From: Sulfitobacter sp. HGT1
GTDB taxonomy: Bacteria > Pseudomonadota > Alphaproteobacteria > Rhodobacterales > Rhodobacteraceae
NCBI RefSeq assembly: GCF_013282155.1
Contig: NZ_BLWI01000008.1
Coordinates: forward strand, 620,001 to 684,000
Reading direction: 5' to 3'
DNA: 64,000 nt
In this document: in pieces, positions 1-9,100 of the stretch
Position numbering within the stretch: position 1 is the stretch's first letter
How the letters are laid out: each line of letters opens with the position of its first letter
Program-made: the position numbers and the translations under genes
Notes under the pieces: generated by a model
What the model saw: the letters and a program-made list of their open reading frames with translations, nothing else
Told to the model about the DNA's origin: nothing
Databases searched by the model: none

Positions 1-1
1 G

Positions 2-676
2 CCCGACCAGATCCGCAAGGCGATGGCCGATTTCCGGCTGCGCAAAGAGGTGTCAAAAGACACTTCCCACACGGGCAAGCGCCCGCCGCGGTTTGCGCCT
101 GCGGGGCAATCGACACAGATGATCATCGGGGCCGACGGGTCGAATGATGCCACCGTGCTGGGGCAATCCACGCGGCTCTATTCCAGCTACAAGCTCAAGC
201 GGGTGTATTATTCCGCCTTCTCGCCGATCCCTGACAGTTCCTCCAAGCTGCCGTTGATCCGGCCACCGTTGCAACGCGAACATCGGCTGTATCAGGCAGA
301 CTGGCTGCTGCGCTTCTATGATTTCCAGCTGGACGAGATTACGTCCGTGACCGCCGACGGGAACCTTGATCTTGAGGTTGATCCCAAGCTGGCCTGGGCC
401 TTGGTCCACCGCGCGGTCTTTCCGCTGGACGTCAACCGCGCCAGTCGCGAGATGCTGTTGCGCGTGCCCGGCTTTGGCGTGAAAACCGTCAACCGCATCC
501 TGTCCACCCGCCGCCACCGCACCTTGCGTTTTGAGGATCTGCTGCGCATGGGTGCCTCGATGAAAAAGGCGCGCAGTTTCATCACCGCCGAAGGCTGGTC
601 CCCCGGCAGCCTGACCGACAGCGCCGATTTACGCGCCCGTTTCACACCACCGCCAGAACAGTTGACCCTGTTCTGA
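2..676 (+). CDS. Radical SAM DNA modification/repair-type protein, C-terminal part
   Basis: The frame is open from base 2, so the gene begins upstream of the window and only the last 224 residues are seen. These match the C-terminal part of the radical SAM proteins that accompany UdgX-type uracil-DNA glycosylases. A helix-hairpin-helix-like DNA-binding segment is visible in the second half (NRASREMLLRVPGFGVKTVN). The CxxxCxxC cluster motif expected of radical SAM enzymes would lie outside the window and was not seen. The TGA stop overlaps the ATG of the DUF4130-UdgX gene by one base (TGATG), so the two are translationally coupled. Association with DNA repair is inferred from the conserved pairing; the reaction is unknown. 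Confidence 0.8.
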   Translation, partial: PDQIRKAMADFRLRKEVSKDTSHTGKRPPRFAPAGQSTQMIIGADGSNDATVLGQSTRLYSSYKLKRVYYSAFSPIPDSSSKLPLIRPPLQREHRLYQADWLLRFYDFQLDEITSVTADGNLDLEVDPKLAWALVHRAVFPLDVNRASREMLLRVPGFGVKTVNRILSTRRHRTLRFEDLLRMGASMKKARSFITAEGWSPGSLTDSADLRARFTPPPEQLTLF

Positions 677-2097
677 TGCACCGCGCCGTCATGCCACAGA
701 TCGGCACCGCGCAGGCGTGGCGCGATGCGGCGCGGCAGTTTCTGGCCGCCGGTATCCGTCCCGAAGACATCCTGTGGGGGGATGCCACCACCGCGCCCGA
801 CCTGTTTGGCACTGACGCGCCCCTGCGGCCAAACCGCCAGGTCACCGTGCCGCGCAGCTTTGTCAGCATGGCCAGCAGCGTGGTCTGGCACGGTGATCCC
901 GAACGTTTTGCGCGGCTTTATGCGTTTCTCTGGCGGCTCAAGGACGCGCCGCATCTGATGACGGATCGCGGTGACGCCGACTTGTCGCTCTTGCGCAGGA
1001 TGGAAAAGAACGTGCATCGCTGCCAGCACAAGATGAAAGCCTTTGTGCGTTTCCGCGAGATCGGCAGCGCAGACGCCCCGCGCCGGTCTTTTGCCGCGTG
1101 GTTCGAGCCGACCTACCACACGGTTGAGCCCACGGCCGATTTTTTCGTGCGCCGCTTCAGCGATATGGACTGGCGCATCCTGACACCCGATGTCTGTGCG
1201 ATTTTCGAAAACGGCAAGCTGTCCTTTCGCGAAGGGCAGGAAAAGCCGCACCTGCCCGAAGACGCCAGCGAACAGCTTTGGATCACCTATTTCCAGAACA
1301 TCTTTAACCCCGCGCGGCTGATGGTCAAAGCCATGCAATCCGAGATGCCCAAGAAATACTGGAAGAACATGCCCGAGGCGGCGTTCATCCCCCAGATGAT
1401 CGCCGATGCCCCCGCCCGTGCGCGCGCCATGGCCGAAGCGGCCCCGTCGCTGCCCCCCGCCCGCATGGCGCAGGTTCAGGCGCAGCTGGCGGCACATCAT
1501 TCGGCGTGGGACGGCCCCCAAGACGCGCTGCCCGCCGCGATTGCCGCCTGCACCCGCTGCCCGCTGCATTGCACCGCGACCCAAGCGGTCGTGGGCGAAG
1601 GGCCGATGGATGCCGACCTGATGATCGTCGGCGAACAGCCCGGCGACCAGGAAGACCTAAGCGGTCGCCCCTTTGTCGGTCCTGCGGGGCAGATGTTCGA
1701 CCAGATCGCCGCGCAGGCGGGGCTGGACCGGACACAGGCCTATGTCACCAACGCGGTCAAACATTTCAAATTTACGCCACGCGGCAAACGGCGCATCCAC
1801 CAGCAGCCCAACAGGTCCGAGATTGACCATTGCCGCTGGTGGCTCGATGCGGAAATCGCACAGGTGCAGCCCAAGCTGATCCTTGGGATGGGGGCCACCG
1901 CCGCCGAAGGGCTGACAGGCCGCCGTGACGCGATCCTTGCCCGCCGTGGCACGGTTGAGGCAACGCCAAACGGCACACCCGTTCTGCTGACCCTGCACCC
2001 GTCCTATCTGCTGCGCCTGCCCGACCCCGCCGCCAAGGCAGATGCCACTGCGCAGTTCAGGGATGATCTGGAAACAGCCCTGCGGATGTTGGCCTAA
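676..2097 (+). CDS. DUF4130-UdgX fusion: uracil-DNA glycosylase superfamily protein
   Basis: The 473-residue protein has two parts. Residues about 1-245 match the DUF4130 domain that is linked to radical SAM proteins. Residues about 280-473 are a family 4-like uracil-DNA glycosylase. The latter shows CTRC (292-295) and a later Cys386, candidate ligands of the Fe-S cluster, motif A GEQPGDQED near 319, and a C-terminal HPSYLLR motif. Residues 371-375 read KRRIH, the signature loop of UdgX. In Mycobacterium smegmatis UdgX the His of this loop becomes covalently linked to the excised uracil site; His375 is the counterpart here. The gene is coupled to the radical SAM gene by a 1-bp overlap. The two form a likely repair operon. 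Confidence 0.9.
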   Translation: MHRAVMPQIGTAQAWRDAARQFLAAGIRPEDILWGDATTAPDLFGTDAPLRPNRQVTVPRSFVSMASSVVWHGDPERFARLYAFLWRLKDAPHLMTDRGDADLSLLRRMEKNVHRCQHKMKAFVRFREIGSADAPRRSFAAWFEPTYHTVEPTADFFVRRFSDMDWRILTPDVCAIFENGKLSFREGQEKPHLPEDASEQLWITYFQNIFNPARLMVKAMQSEMPKKYWKNMPEAAFIPQMIADAPARARAMAEAAPSLPPARMAQVQAQLAAHHSAWDGPQDALPAAIAACTRCPLHCTATQAVVGEGPMDADLMIVGEQPGDQEDLSGRPFVGPAGQMFDQIAAQAGLDRTQAYVTNAVKHFKFTPRGKRRIHQQPNRSEIDHCRWWLDAEIAQVQPKLILGMGATAAEGLTGRRDAILARRGTVEATPNGTPVLLTLHPSYLLRLPDPAAKADATAQFRDDLETALRMLA

Positions 2098-2174
2098 AAG
2101 CGGCTAAATCGAAATCGCCTGTTGCAATGCGGAATTCGGCATCCATATACCATCCACATGGATGGAGAAACATC

Positions 2175-2591
2175 ATGACCAACGTCAGACAGATCCGGGA
2201 CAAGATGCCGGAAAACGAAAAGGTCACCATCAATCTGGGCTTTGTCGATCTGGGCCGGATTGATCTGCTGGTGCAGGAAGGCTTTTATTCGAACCGTAGC
2301 GATTTTATCCGCACGGCCATTCGCAACCAGTTGGACCACCAATCCGACACCGTGCGGCAATCGATTGACCGCCACACGATGGAACTGGGGTTGCGTGATT
2401 ACTCCGTCGCCGATCTGGAAGCCGTGCGCGCCGCGAACGAAATGTTGCACGTCAAGGTCGTGGGCCTTGCCCGCATCGCCAGCGATGTCACGCCCGAACT
2501 GGCGCTTGCGACCATCGGGTCAATCACCGTGCTGGGCGCGCTTCAGGCCAGTGCCGAGGTGAAAAAGGCCCTTGGCGCGCGGATCAGCTGA
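2175..2591 (+). CDS. Ribbon-helix-helix (CopG-like) transcriptional regulator
   Basis: The start is placed at the ATG at 2175, preceded by GGAGAAA at 2163-2169. An in-frame ATG further upstream lacks such a site. The 138-residue product begins with a ribbon-helix-helix segment: beta strand KVTINLGFVDLGRIDLLV followed by SNRSDFIRTAIRNQL, typical of CopG/ParD-like DNA binding. The C-terminal 70 residues are not recognised. It lies 30 bp before the PHB-depolymerase-type esterase on the same strand, so it is probably a local regulator of that gene. No toxin-like partner is present, so an antitoxin role is unlikely. Confidence 0.75.
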   Translation: MTNVRQIRDKMPENEKVTINLGFVDLGRIDLLVQEGFYSNRSDFIRTAIRNQLDHQSDTVRQSIDRHTMELGLRDYSVADLEAVRAANEMLHVKVVGLARIASDVTPELALATIGSITVLGALQASAEVKKALGARIS

Positions 2592-2621
2592 CCCCGATTT
2601 AATCCCTTAAAGGAACTAAGA

Positions 2622-3713
2622 ATGACTGATGATTTCAAGTCGGCCATGCGCCGGGCCAGTGAATTCGTGCGCAAGGGTAACCCTGCTGACGCGACCAAGA
2701 TGATACAGGCAGCGCTTGCCAAGGGCGGCGTGTCCGGCCCCAGCACGCCCCAAACCCCCGACGCTACAGCCTTCGGCACGGCCAAGATCGGTCGCAGCCT
2801 GCGGGAAACTCTGGCGCGGCTCGGCACCCTATCGAGATCCCGCATGCCGGCCGCCGATGTGACCGAACCGCCCCTCCCGCAGGGGGCGCGTTTTGACGGG
2901 GACACCTTTGCCTGTGCGCAAGGCAGCCGCGATTATCGCACCTATATCCCCGATCTGAGCGGTGCGCCCGCCAAGGGCCTGATCATGATGCTGCATGGCT
3001 GCAAACAATCTCCGGTGGATTTCGCCAAGGGCACGGGCATGAACGCGCTGGCCGACCGGCACGGGCTGATCGTGGTTTACCCTGCGCAATCACGCAGGGC
3101 GAACATGCAAAGCTGCTGGAACTGGTTTGGCCCCGCCGACCAGATGCGGGACGCGGGCGAACCCGCGATCCTCGCCGGTCTGGCGCAAAAGATGCAGCGC
3201 GACCATGCAATCCCCCACGGGCGCAGCTTTGTCGCCGGTCTGTCGGCAGGGGCGGCGATGGCGGTGATCTTGGGGCAAACCTATACGGATGTGTTCAGCG
3301 GTGTCGGTGCCCATTCCGGCCTGCCCTACAAGGCTGCGCATAACGCTCGTTCAGCCTTTGCGGCGATGGGCTCCGGTGGTCCTGATGCACAAAAAGCCCG
3401 ACCGATCCCGACGATCGTCTTTCACGGCGATGCCGACAGCACGGTCCACCCCGCGAATGGACACCACATTGCCGGTGCCGCCGCCACTGGCCCCCAAGTG
3501 CAAGAGGACGGCAACGCTGGCAAACGCAGCTTTACCCGCAGCAGCACCCTGTCGCCCCACGGCCATCCGGTGATGGAGCATTGGACCATCGCGGGCCTTG
3601 GCCATGCGTGGTCCGGTGGCCACAGTGCGGGGTCTTACACCGATCCCGACGGCCCCGATGCCAGCGCCGAAATGGTGCGGTTCTTCCTCGATCTCCCTAT
3701 GAAAAGCGCATGA
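2622..3713 (+). CDS. PHB depolymerase family esterase
   Basis: An alpha/beta-hydrolase of 363 residues in the extracellular-type PHB depolymerase/feruloyl esterase family. Visible features are the oxyanion-region motif MMLHGCKQSP (122-131), the nucleophile elbow GLSAG with Ser208, an acid in FHGDADSTVHP (Asp270 or Asp272), and the catalytic His328 in GLGHAWSGG. The first 80 residues are polar, without a clear signal peptide, so location is uncertain. A GGAACT-containing ribosome site precedes ATG 2622. The next gene starts 1 bp after the stop, which suggests one operon with the ribbon-helix-helix gene and the C45 hydrolase. The substrate is not determined; family members cleave polyhydroxybutyrate or other esters. 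Confidence 0.85.
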   Translation: MTDDFKSAMRRASEFVRKGNPADATKMIQAALAKGGVSGPSTPQTPDATAFGTAKIGRSLRETLARLGTLSRSRMPAADVTEPPLPQGARFDGDTFACAQGSRDYRTYIPDLSGAPAKGLIMMLHGCKQSPVDFAKGTGMNALADRHGLIVVYPAQSRRANMQSCWNWFGPADQMRDAGEPAILAGLAQKMQRDHAIPHGRSFVAGLSAGAAMAVILGQTYTDVFSGVGAHSGLPYKAAHNARSAFAAMGSGGPDAQKARPIPTIVFHGDADSTVHPANGHHIAGAAATGPQVQEDGNAGKRSFTRSSTLSPHGHPVMEHWTIAGLGHAWSGGHSAGSYTDPDGPDASAEMVRFFLDLPMKSA

Positions 3714-3714
3714 C

Positions 3715-4812
3715 ATGACCCATTCCCTGACCTTTGATGCGATCAGCGAAGCCACCCCCGGCCCCAAATGGGCCGCCCGCTGGCAACGATCCTGGCCCGC
3801 CTACGAGGCGTGGTTCGTGGCAAATGGTGGCGACACCGGCCCCGACCGCGCGGCTTGCGAGGCCGCCTTGCACGACTACATGCCCGAATTGGTGCCGGTT
3901 CACGCGGAACTCACCGCTTTGGCGGGTGGATCGGACCGCGCCGCGCGCTTTTTGTCCACATGGTGCCCGCCCAGCTATCTGGGGGGCTGCTCGCTGGCTG
4001 TGGCCACCTCACGCGACGACATCCGCCTTGTGCGCAACTATGACCTGTCGCCTGACCTGAACGAAGGGTTGCTGTTGCACAGCGCATGGACCGGGCGGCG
4101 CGTCATGGGCATGGTCGAATTCCTGTGGGGCCTGTCCGACGGGATCAACGATGCGGGGCTCAGCATCGCGCTGGCCTATGGCGGGCGGCAGGAAACCGGG
4201 CGCGGGTTCGGGATCACCACGATCCTGCGCTATGTGCTCGAAACCTGCGAGACCGTCCCCCAAGCCTTGCGTGTCTTGCAACGGGTACCCTCGCACATGC
4301 CCTATAACGTGGTGGTCGCCGATGCATCCGGCGCGGCCGCAAGCGTCGAGATTTACGCAGGCGGCGGTGCAAAGGTGCAGCCGCGTCTGGTTGCCACCAA
4401 CCACCAGACCAACGGGACCGCGCCGGACCGCGGTGGCTTTACCCGCACGTTCGAGCGCGCCGACCATCTGGTGGGGGTGCTTTCAGACGCGCCAGCGCCA
4501 TCCACCCTTGTTGGTCAGTTCACCCAAGCCCCGTTGAAACAGGACCGCTACGCCGAAGGGTTCGGCACGCTTTTCACCGCCGAATACGAACCCCTGCGCC
4601 GCCAGATGACCCTGCATTGGGACGGCGACACCTGGGCGCAGTCGATTGAGGCCTTCGAGGAAGGCACGCGGGAGGTGATCTATGGAGGCGGGGCTGGCGG
4701 GGCCAGTGCGCAGGCCGGTAACATCGACTGGGTCAGGATCGGCATGGACTATGCCGCCGGACGCCACCCCGACTGGCGCAGCTTTGTGCCGGACTGGGTG
4801 GATGTGGCCTGA
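3715..4812 (+). CDS. C45 family Ntn hydrolase / acyltransferase-like protein
   Basis: A 365-residue protein resembling the acyl-CoA:6-aminopenicillanate acyltransferase (peptidase C45) group of N-terminal-nucleophile hydrolases. The sequence GGCS with Cys92 fits the autoproteolytic cleavage site whose Cys becomes the new N-terminal nucleophile. It is followed by the conserved region RLVRNYDLSPDL, as in family members. The gene starts 1 bp after the esterase stop, so it is probably co-transcribed and translationally coupled. A beta-lactam role is not implied: bacterial members are mostly uncharacterised amide hydrolases or acyltransferases. Confidence 0.75.
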   Translation: MTHSLTFDAISEATPGPKWAARWQRSWPAYEAWFVANGGDTGPDRAACEAALHDYMPELVPVHAELTALAGGSDRAARFLSTWCPPSYLGGCSLAVATSRDDIRLVRNYDLSPDLNEGLLLHSAWTGRRVMGMVEFLWGLSDGINDAGLSIALAYGGRQETGRGFGITTILRYVLETCETVPQALRVLQRVPSHMPYNVVVADASGAAASVEIYAGGGAKVQPRLVATNHQTNGTAPDRGGFTRTFERADHLVGVLSDAPAPSTLVGQFTQAPLKQDRYAEGFGTLFTAEYEPLRRQMTLHWDGDTWAQSIEAFEEGTREVIYGGGAGGASAQAGNIDWVRIGMDYAAGRHPDWRSFVPDWVDVA

Positions 4813-4895
4813 GCAGCCCGCGCGAAACCGCAGAACCCACCGTCAGACACGGGCAAACCGACCGGAAGGCGGTGGGGCCTGTGAGGTAGAAAAAG

Positions 4896-4982
4896 TGGTG
4901 CGGGCGGTGGGACTCGAACCCACACGGGCACAAGGCCCAACAGATTTTAAGTCTGGTATGTCTACCATTCCATCACGCCCGC
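4896..4982 (-). tRNA. tRNA-Leu (anticodon UAA)
   Basis: The minus strand folds as a class II tRNA. The acceptor stem GCGGGCG/CGCCCGC is followed by an encoded CCA end. The anticodon loop CTTAAAA contains TAA. A long variable arm (GGGCCTTGTGCCC) and the T-arm GTGGG-TTCGAGT-CCCAC are clear. It reads UUA codons. The gene length is 87 bases including CCA. Confidence 0.97.
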
Positions 4983-5023
4983 AACGCCGCGCACAATAGC
5001 CAGCTTGCGGGCAGTGTAAATGG

Positions 5024-5578
5024 TCAGATGTCTTCTCCGACCGGGCCAAGGGGTGCGCCCTTGGCCAAAAGCGCCGCTTCCGACAGCCAGGGATTGTTTT
5101 GGACAGCAATCAGCAATTGCGCGCGGGCCTCTGGTATGCGCCCGAGCTTCATGAGGGTGAGTGCCCTGCCCGATTGCGCAGCCACGTGAAAAGGTTGCAA
5201 TTTCAACGCGATATCCAGATCAATCAATGCGGCGTCATAGTTTTCGCGCAGGAAATTGATATAGGCGCGTTGATTGAACCCTTCGGCGTAGGTCGGGCAA
5301 TAGCTGGCAAGCCGGTCAAACTCCGCAAGTGCGCCAATAAAATCATAAGCATCCCGTTTGCGAATGCCCCGGTCCAGCACCTCTTGGGCAGCAGCATCAG
5401 GCGCGCGCAGCCAGACCAGCCACATCTGACTGGCAACCGACGCGCCTTCGCGGAAATCTGCGGCGGTTCTGGATTTTTCGAAAAGATCGGTCAGCTCGGC
5501 CGCCGTATCCGCAGGCGCAGGGCAATCAGCCGCAAACGCGGGGCTGCAAATCAGGGCAAGGACACAAAAGATACGCAT
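5024..5578 (-). CDS. Exported TPR-repeat protein
   Basis: The 184-residue product starts with a probable signal peptide, MRIFCVLALICSPAFA, with cleavage likely after AFA. Residues about 85-180 contain tetratricopeptide helices (AYDFIGALAEFDRLASYCP, then EGFNQRAYINFLRENYDAAL, and AQSGRALTLMKLGRIPEARA). Such proteins act as periplasmic scaffolds; no partner is indicated by the neighbourhood. It lies on the minus strand between putR and tRNA-Leu, and no operon partner is evident. The function is unknown. Confidence 0.8.
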   Translation of the reverse strand: MRIFCVLALICSPAFAADCPAPADTAAELTDLFEKSRTAADFREGASVASQMWLVWLRAPDAAAQEVLDRGIRKRDAYDFIGALAEFDRLASYCPTYAEGFNQRAYINFLRENYDAALIDLDIALKLQPFHVAAQSGRALTLMKLGRIPEARAQLLIAVQNNPWLSEAALLAKGAPLGPVGEDI

Positions 5579-5609
5579 ACCCCGATGGAGCGCGGTAACC
5601 CTGTTTCAG

Positions 5610-6086
5610 TCAAGTCACATCTGCGAGCATGATTTCCTTGACCGCTTCCATCGCCACATAGGTCGACGTGTTCGACACATAAGGCAGCGTGGTAATCGTT
5701 TCGCCCAGGAAATTCCGGTACGCCGCCATGTCGCGGGTCCGCACCTTCAGCAAGTAATCAAAGCTGCCTGCGATCATATGGACCTGTTCAATCTCGTGCA
5801 CCTTTAACACCGCTGCGTTAAATGCCTTGAGCGCGACTTCGCGCGTGTCGCTTAGCCGGACCTCGACAAAAGCGACGTGATCCAACCCCAGCCGGATCGG
5901 GTCAAGCAACGCACGGTAGCCCAGAATAACACCTGCGATTTCAAGCCGGCGCAGACGCGCCTGAGTGGGGGATTTCGAGAGCCCGATCTTTTTCGCAAGG
6001 TCGGTAATACTGATCCGCCCATCCTCGGCCAACACCGTCAGGATAGCCTGGTCAAAGCGGTCCATCTTAAAGTCGTCGTTTGTCAC
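5610..6086 (-). CDS. putR: Lrp/AsnC-type regulator of proline use, PutR
   Basis: A 158-residue Lrp/AsnC protein. An N-terminal winged helix (ILTVLAEDGRISITDLAKKIGLSKSP region) is followed by a ligand-binding RAM domain (MIAGSFDYLLKVRTRDM). It is divergent from putA with about 106 bp between start codons, the arrangement known for PutR, the proline-responsive activator of putA in Rhodobacter capsulatus. The inference of proline sensing rests on this gene order and family similarity. A perfect palindrome in the shared intergenic region could be its operator. Confidence 0.88.
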   Translation of the reverse strand: MTNDDFKMDRFDQAILTVLAEDGRISITDLAKKIGLSKSPTQARLRRLEIAGVILGYRALLDPIRLGLDHVAFVEVRLSDTREVALKAFNAAVLKVHEIEQVHMIAGSFDYLLKVRTRDMAAYRNFLGETITTLPYVSNTSTYVAMEAVKEIMLADVT

Positions 6087-6102
6087 GTGGTGTACCCAAT
6101 AA

Positions 6103-6114
6103 TAAACCGGTTTA
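6103..6114. promoter_or_regulatory. Palindrome TAAACCGGTTTA between putR and putA
   Basis: This perfect 12-bp palindrome lies 17 bp from the putR start and 78 bp from the putA start. It is a plausible operator for PutR or another dimeric regulator acting on both promoters. Only position and symmetry support this. Confidence 0.35.
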
Positions 6115-6192
6115 CCTATGAAACAGGCACCAATCAGTCACTATTACTTCAAAATCGGGACTACGCTAGCCCAATTAACAAAGGAGGCCGAT

Positions 6193-9100
6193 ATGGCACG
6201 TGATTCTTCCCCGATTTTGCGTCATCAGATTGATGCAGGCACCTATACTGACCAAGATCACGTCTTGCGCGAACTCGTCCGCAATACTCAGTTGTCGCCT
6301 GAAGATCGGGTAAAGATCACCAAAGACGCAGCAGACATCGTGCGCGCCATTCGCAACCACACCGCCCCCGGCATGATGGAGGTGTTTCTGGCCGAATATG
6401 GCCTGTCCACAAACGAAGGCGTTGCCCTGATGTGTCTGGCCGAGGCGCTGTTGCGCGTCCCGGATGCCGAAACCATTGATGCGCTGATCGAAGATAAAAT
6501 CGCGCCCTCCGATTGGGGCCGTCACATGGGCCACTCGACCTCGCCGTTGGTGAATGCGTCGACATGGGCATTGATGCTGACAGGCCGCGTGCTGGATGAT
6601 GCACAACCCGGCCCCGTGCGCCACATCCGCGCCGCCATCAAACGTCTGGGCGAACCGGTTATCCGCACCGCCGTCAGCCGCGCGATGAAGGAAATGGGCC
6701 GCCAGTTTGTGCTGGGCGAAAACATCAACGGCGCGATGGACCGCGCCAAAGGCATGGAGAAAAAGGGATATACCTATTCCTATGACATGCTGGGCGAAGC
6801 CGCCCGCACCGAAGCCGATGCCAAACGGTATCACCTAAGCTATAGCCGTGCGATTTCGGCAATTGCGATTGCCTGCACCAACAAAGACAGCCGCAAGAAC
6901 CCCGGCATCTCGGTCAAGCTGTCCGCCTTGCACCCCCGCTATGAGGTCGCGCAGGAAGCATCGGTGATGCGCGATCTGGTGCCGCGTTTGCGGGCGCTGG
7001 CGCTGCTGGCTAAATCTGCCGGCATGGGCCTGAATGTCGATGCCGAGGAAGCCGACCGTTTGGGTCTGTCCCTTGATGTGATCGAAAAGGTGCTGTCCGA
7101 ACCGGCCTTGTCGGGGTGGGCCGGTTTTGGCGTGGTTGTGCAGGCCTATGGGCCGCGCGCCGGTGTCGTGATCGACGCGCTTTATGACATGGCGATCCGC
7201 CACGACCGCAAGATCATGGTCCGTCTGGTCAAAGGGGCCTACTGGGACACCGAAATCAAACGCGCGCAGGTCAAAGGTGTCGATGGCTTCCCCGTCTTCA
7301 CCCAAAAAGCCGCGACCGACGTGTCCTATATCGCCAACGCGCGCAAATTGTTAAGCATGACAGACCGGATCTATCCGCAGTTTGCCACCCATAACGCCCA
7401 CACCGTTGCCGCCGTGTTGCACATGGCCGAGGACAAGGAAAAATTCGAATTCCAGCGCCTGCATGGCATGGGCGAGACCCTGCACAACATCGTCATGGAA
7501 AAGCATGGCACCCATTGCCGGGTCTATGCACCTGTCGGGGCCCACAAGGATCTGCTGGCCTATCTGGTGCGCCGTCTGCTGGAAAACGGGGCGAACTCCA
7601 GCTTTGTGAACCAGATCGTCGACGAGGACGTCACCCCCGAACAAGTGGCCGCCGATCCGTTCGAGAGCCTGTCCGAGACTGTGCTCCAGATCCCGACCGG
7701 CCCGGAATTGTTCCAGCCGATGCGGGTGAACTCGATGGGGTTTGACCTGATGCACACCCCCACGCTGGATATGATCGAATCCGCGCGCGCTCCCTGGAAG
7801 GCCCATCGCTGGGCCGCAACCCCGCTGATCGCCGGAGAGGCCAAGCCGCAAAAAGCCGTCCGCCTGCAAAACCCCGCAGCCGCAGGGCGCAGCCCCGGCA
7901 CCGTGTGCAATGCATCCCCGGCCGATGTGAAAACCGCATTTGACCTCGCGAAAACCTGGGACGCGCCCTTGGAAGAGCGGCAGGACATCCTGCTGAAAGC
8001 CGCTGATATGCTGGAAGCACATTACGGTGAAATCTTTGCGCTGCTGACCCGCGAAGCGGGCAAAAGCCTGCCAGACTGCGTTGGCGAACTGCGCGAAGCC
8101 GTTGATTTCCTGCGCTATTATGCATCGCAGGCAACCGATGTCCCCCCCGCTGGCATCTTTACCTGCATCTCGCCGTGGAACTTCCCCCTGGCGATTTTCT
8201 GTGGACAGGTCTGCGCCGCTCTGGCCGCTGGCAACGCCGTTCTCGCAAAACCCGCCGAACAAACGCCGCTGATTGCCTTTCTTGCGGTGTCGCTGCTGCA
8301 CGAGGCGGGCGTCCCGCGCGAGGCCTTGCAACTGCTGCCCGGTGGCGGGGATGTGGGCGCGGCGCTGACCTCTGATCCGCGCGTTGGCGGTGTGGCCTTT
8401 ACCGGCTCGACCGCGACGGCCCTCAAGATCCGCCAGTCCATGGCCGATCACTGCGCCCCCGGCACCCCGCTGATTGCCGAAACCGGCGGCCTGAACGCCA
8501 TGATCGTGGACAGCACCGCCCTGCCCGAGCAGGCCGTTCAGGCCATCGTGGAAAGCGCGTTCCAATCTGCAGGCCAACGCTGTTCCGCCCTGCGCTGCCT
8601 TTATGTGCAGGAAGACATTGCCAAAGAAGTCATCGAAATGATCGAAGGCGCGATAGAGGTGATGGTGATGGGCAACCCGTGGGATCTGTCTACCGATATT
8701 GGCCCCGTCATTGACGAAACCGCCCGCAAAGGTATCGCCGATCACATCGACAAAGCCCGCAGTGAGGGACGGGTGATTGCGGAAATGACCGCCCCCGCCC
8801 AAGGCACGTTCATTCCGCCCACGATGATCCGTATCAACAGCATCTCGGACCTCGAGCGCGAGATTTTCGGCCCGGTGCTGCATATAGCGACCTTCAAGGC
8901 GACGCAGCTGGACAAGGTGATCGATGACATCAACGCCACCGGCTACGGGCTGACCTTTGGCCTGCAATCGCGCATTGACGACCGCGTGCAGCACGTTTCT
9001 GAACGGATCGAAGCGGGCAACATCTATGTGAACCGCAACCAGATCGGGGCCATCGTCGGCTCGCAACCCTTTGGCGGCGAAGGGATGTCAGGCACCGGCC

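Noticed and set aside
7351-9066. 571-residue open frame opposite putA
   Set aside because: Antisense shadow of a certain gene; His/Gly-rich composition typical of reversed GC-rich codons.
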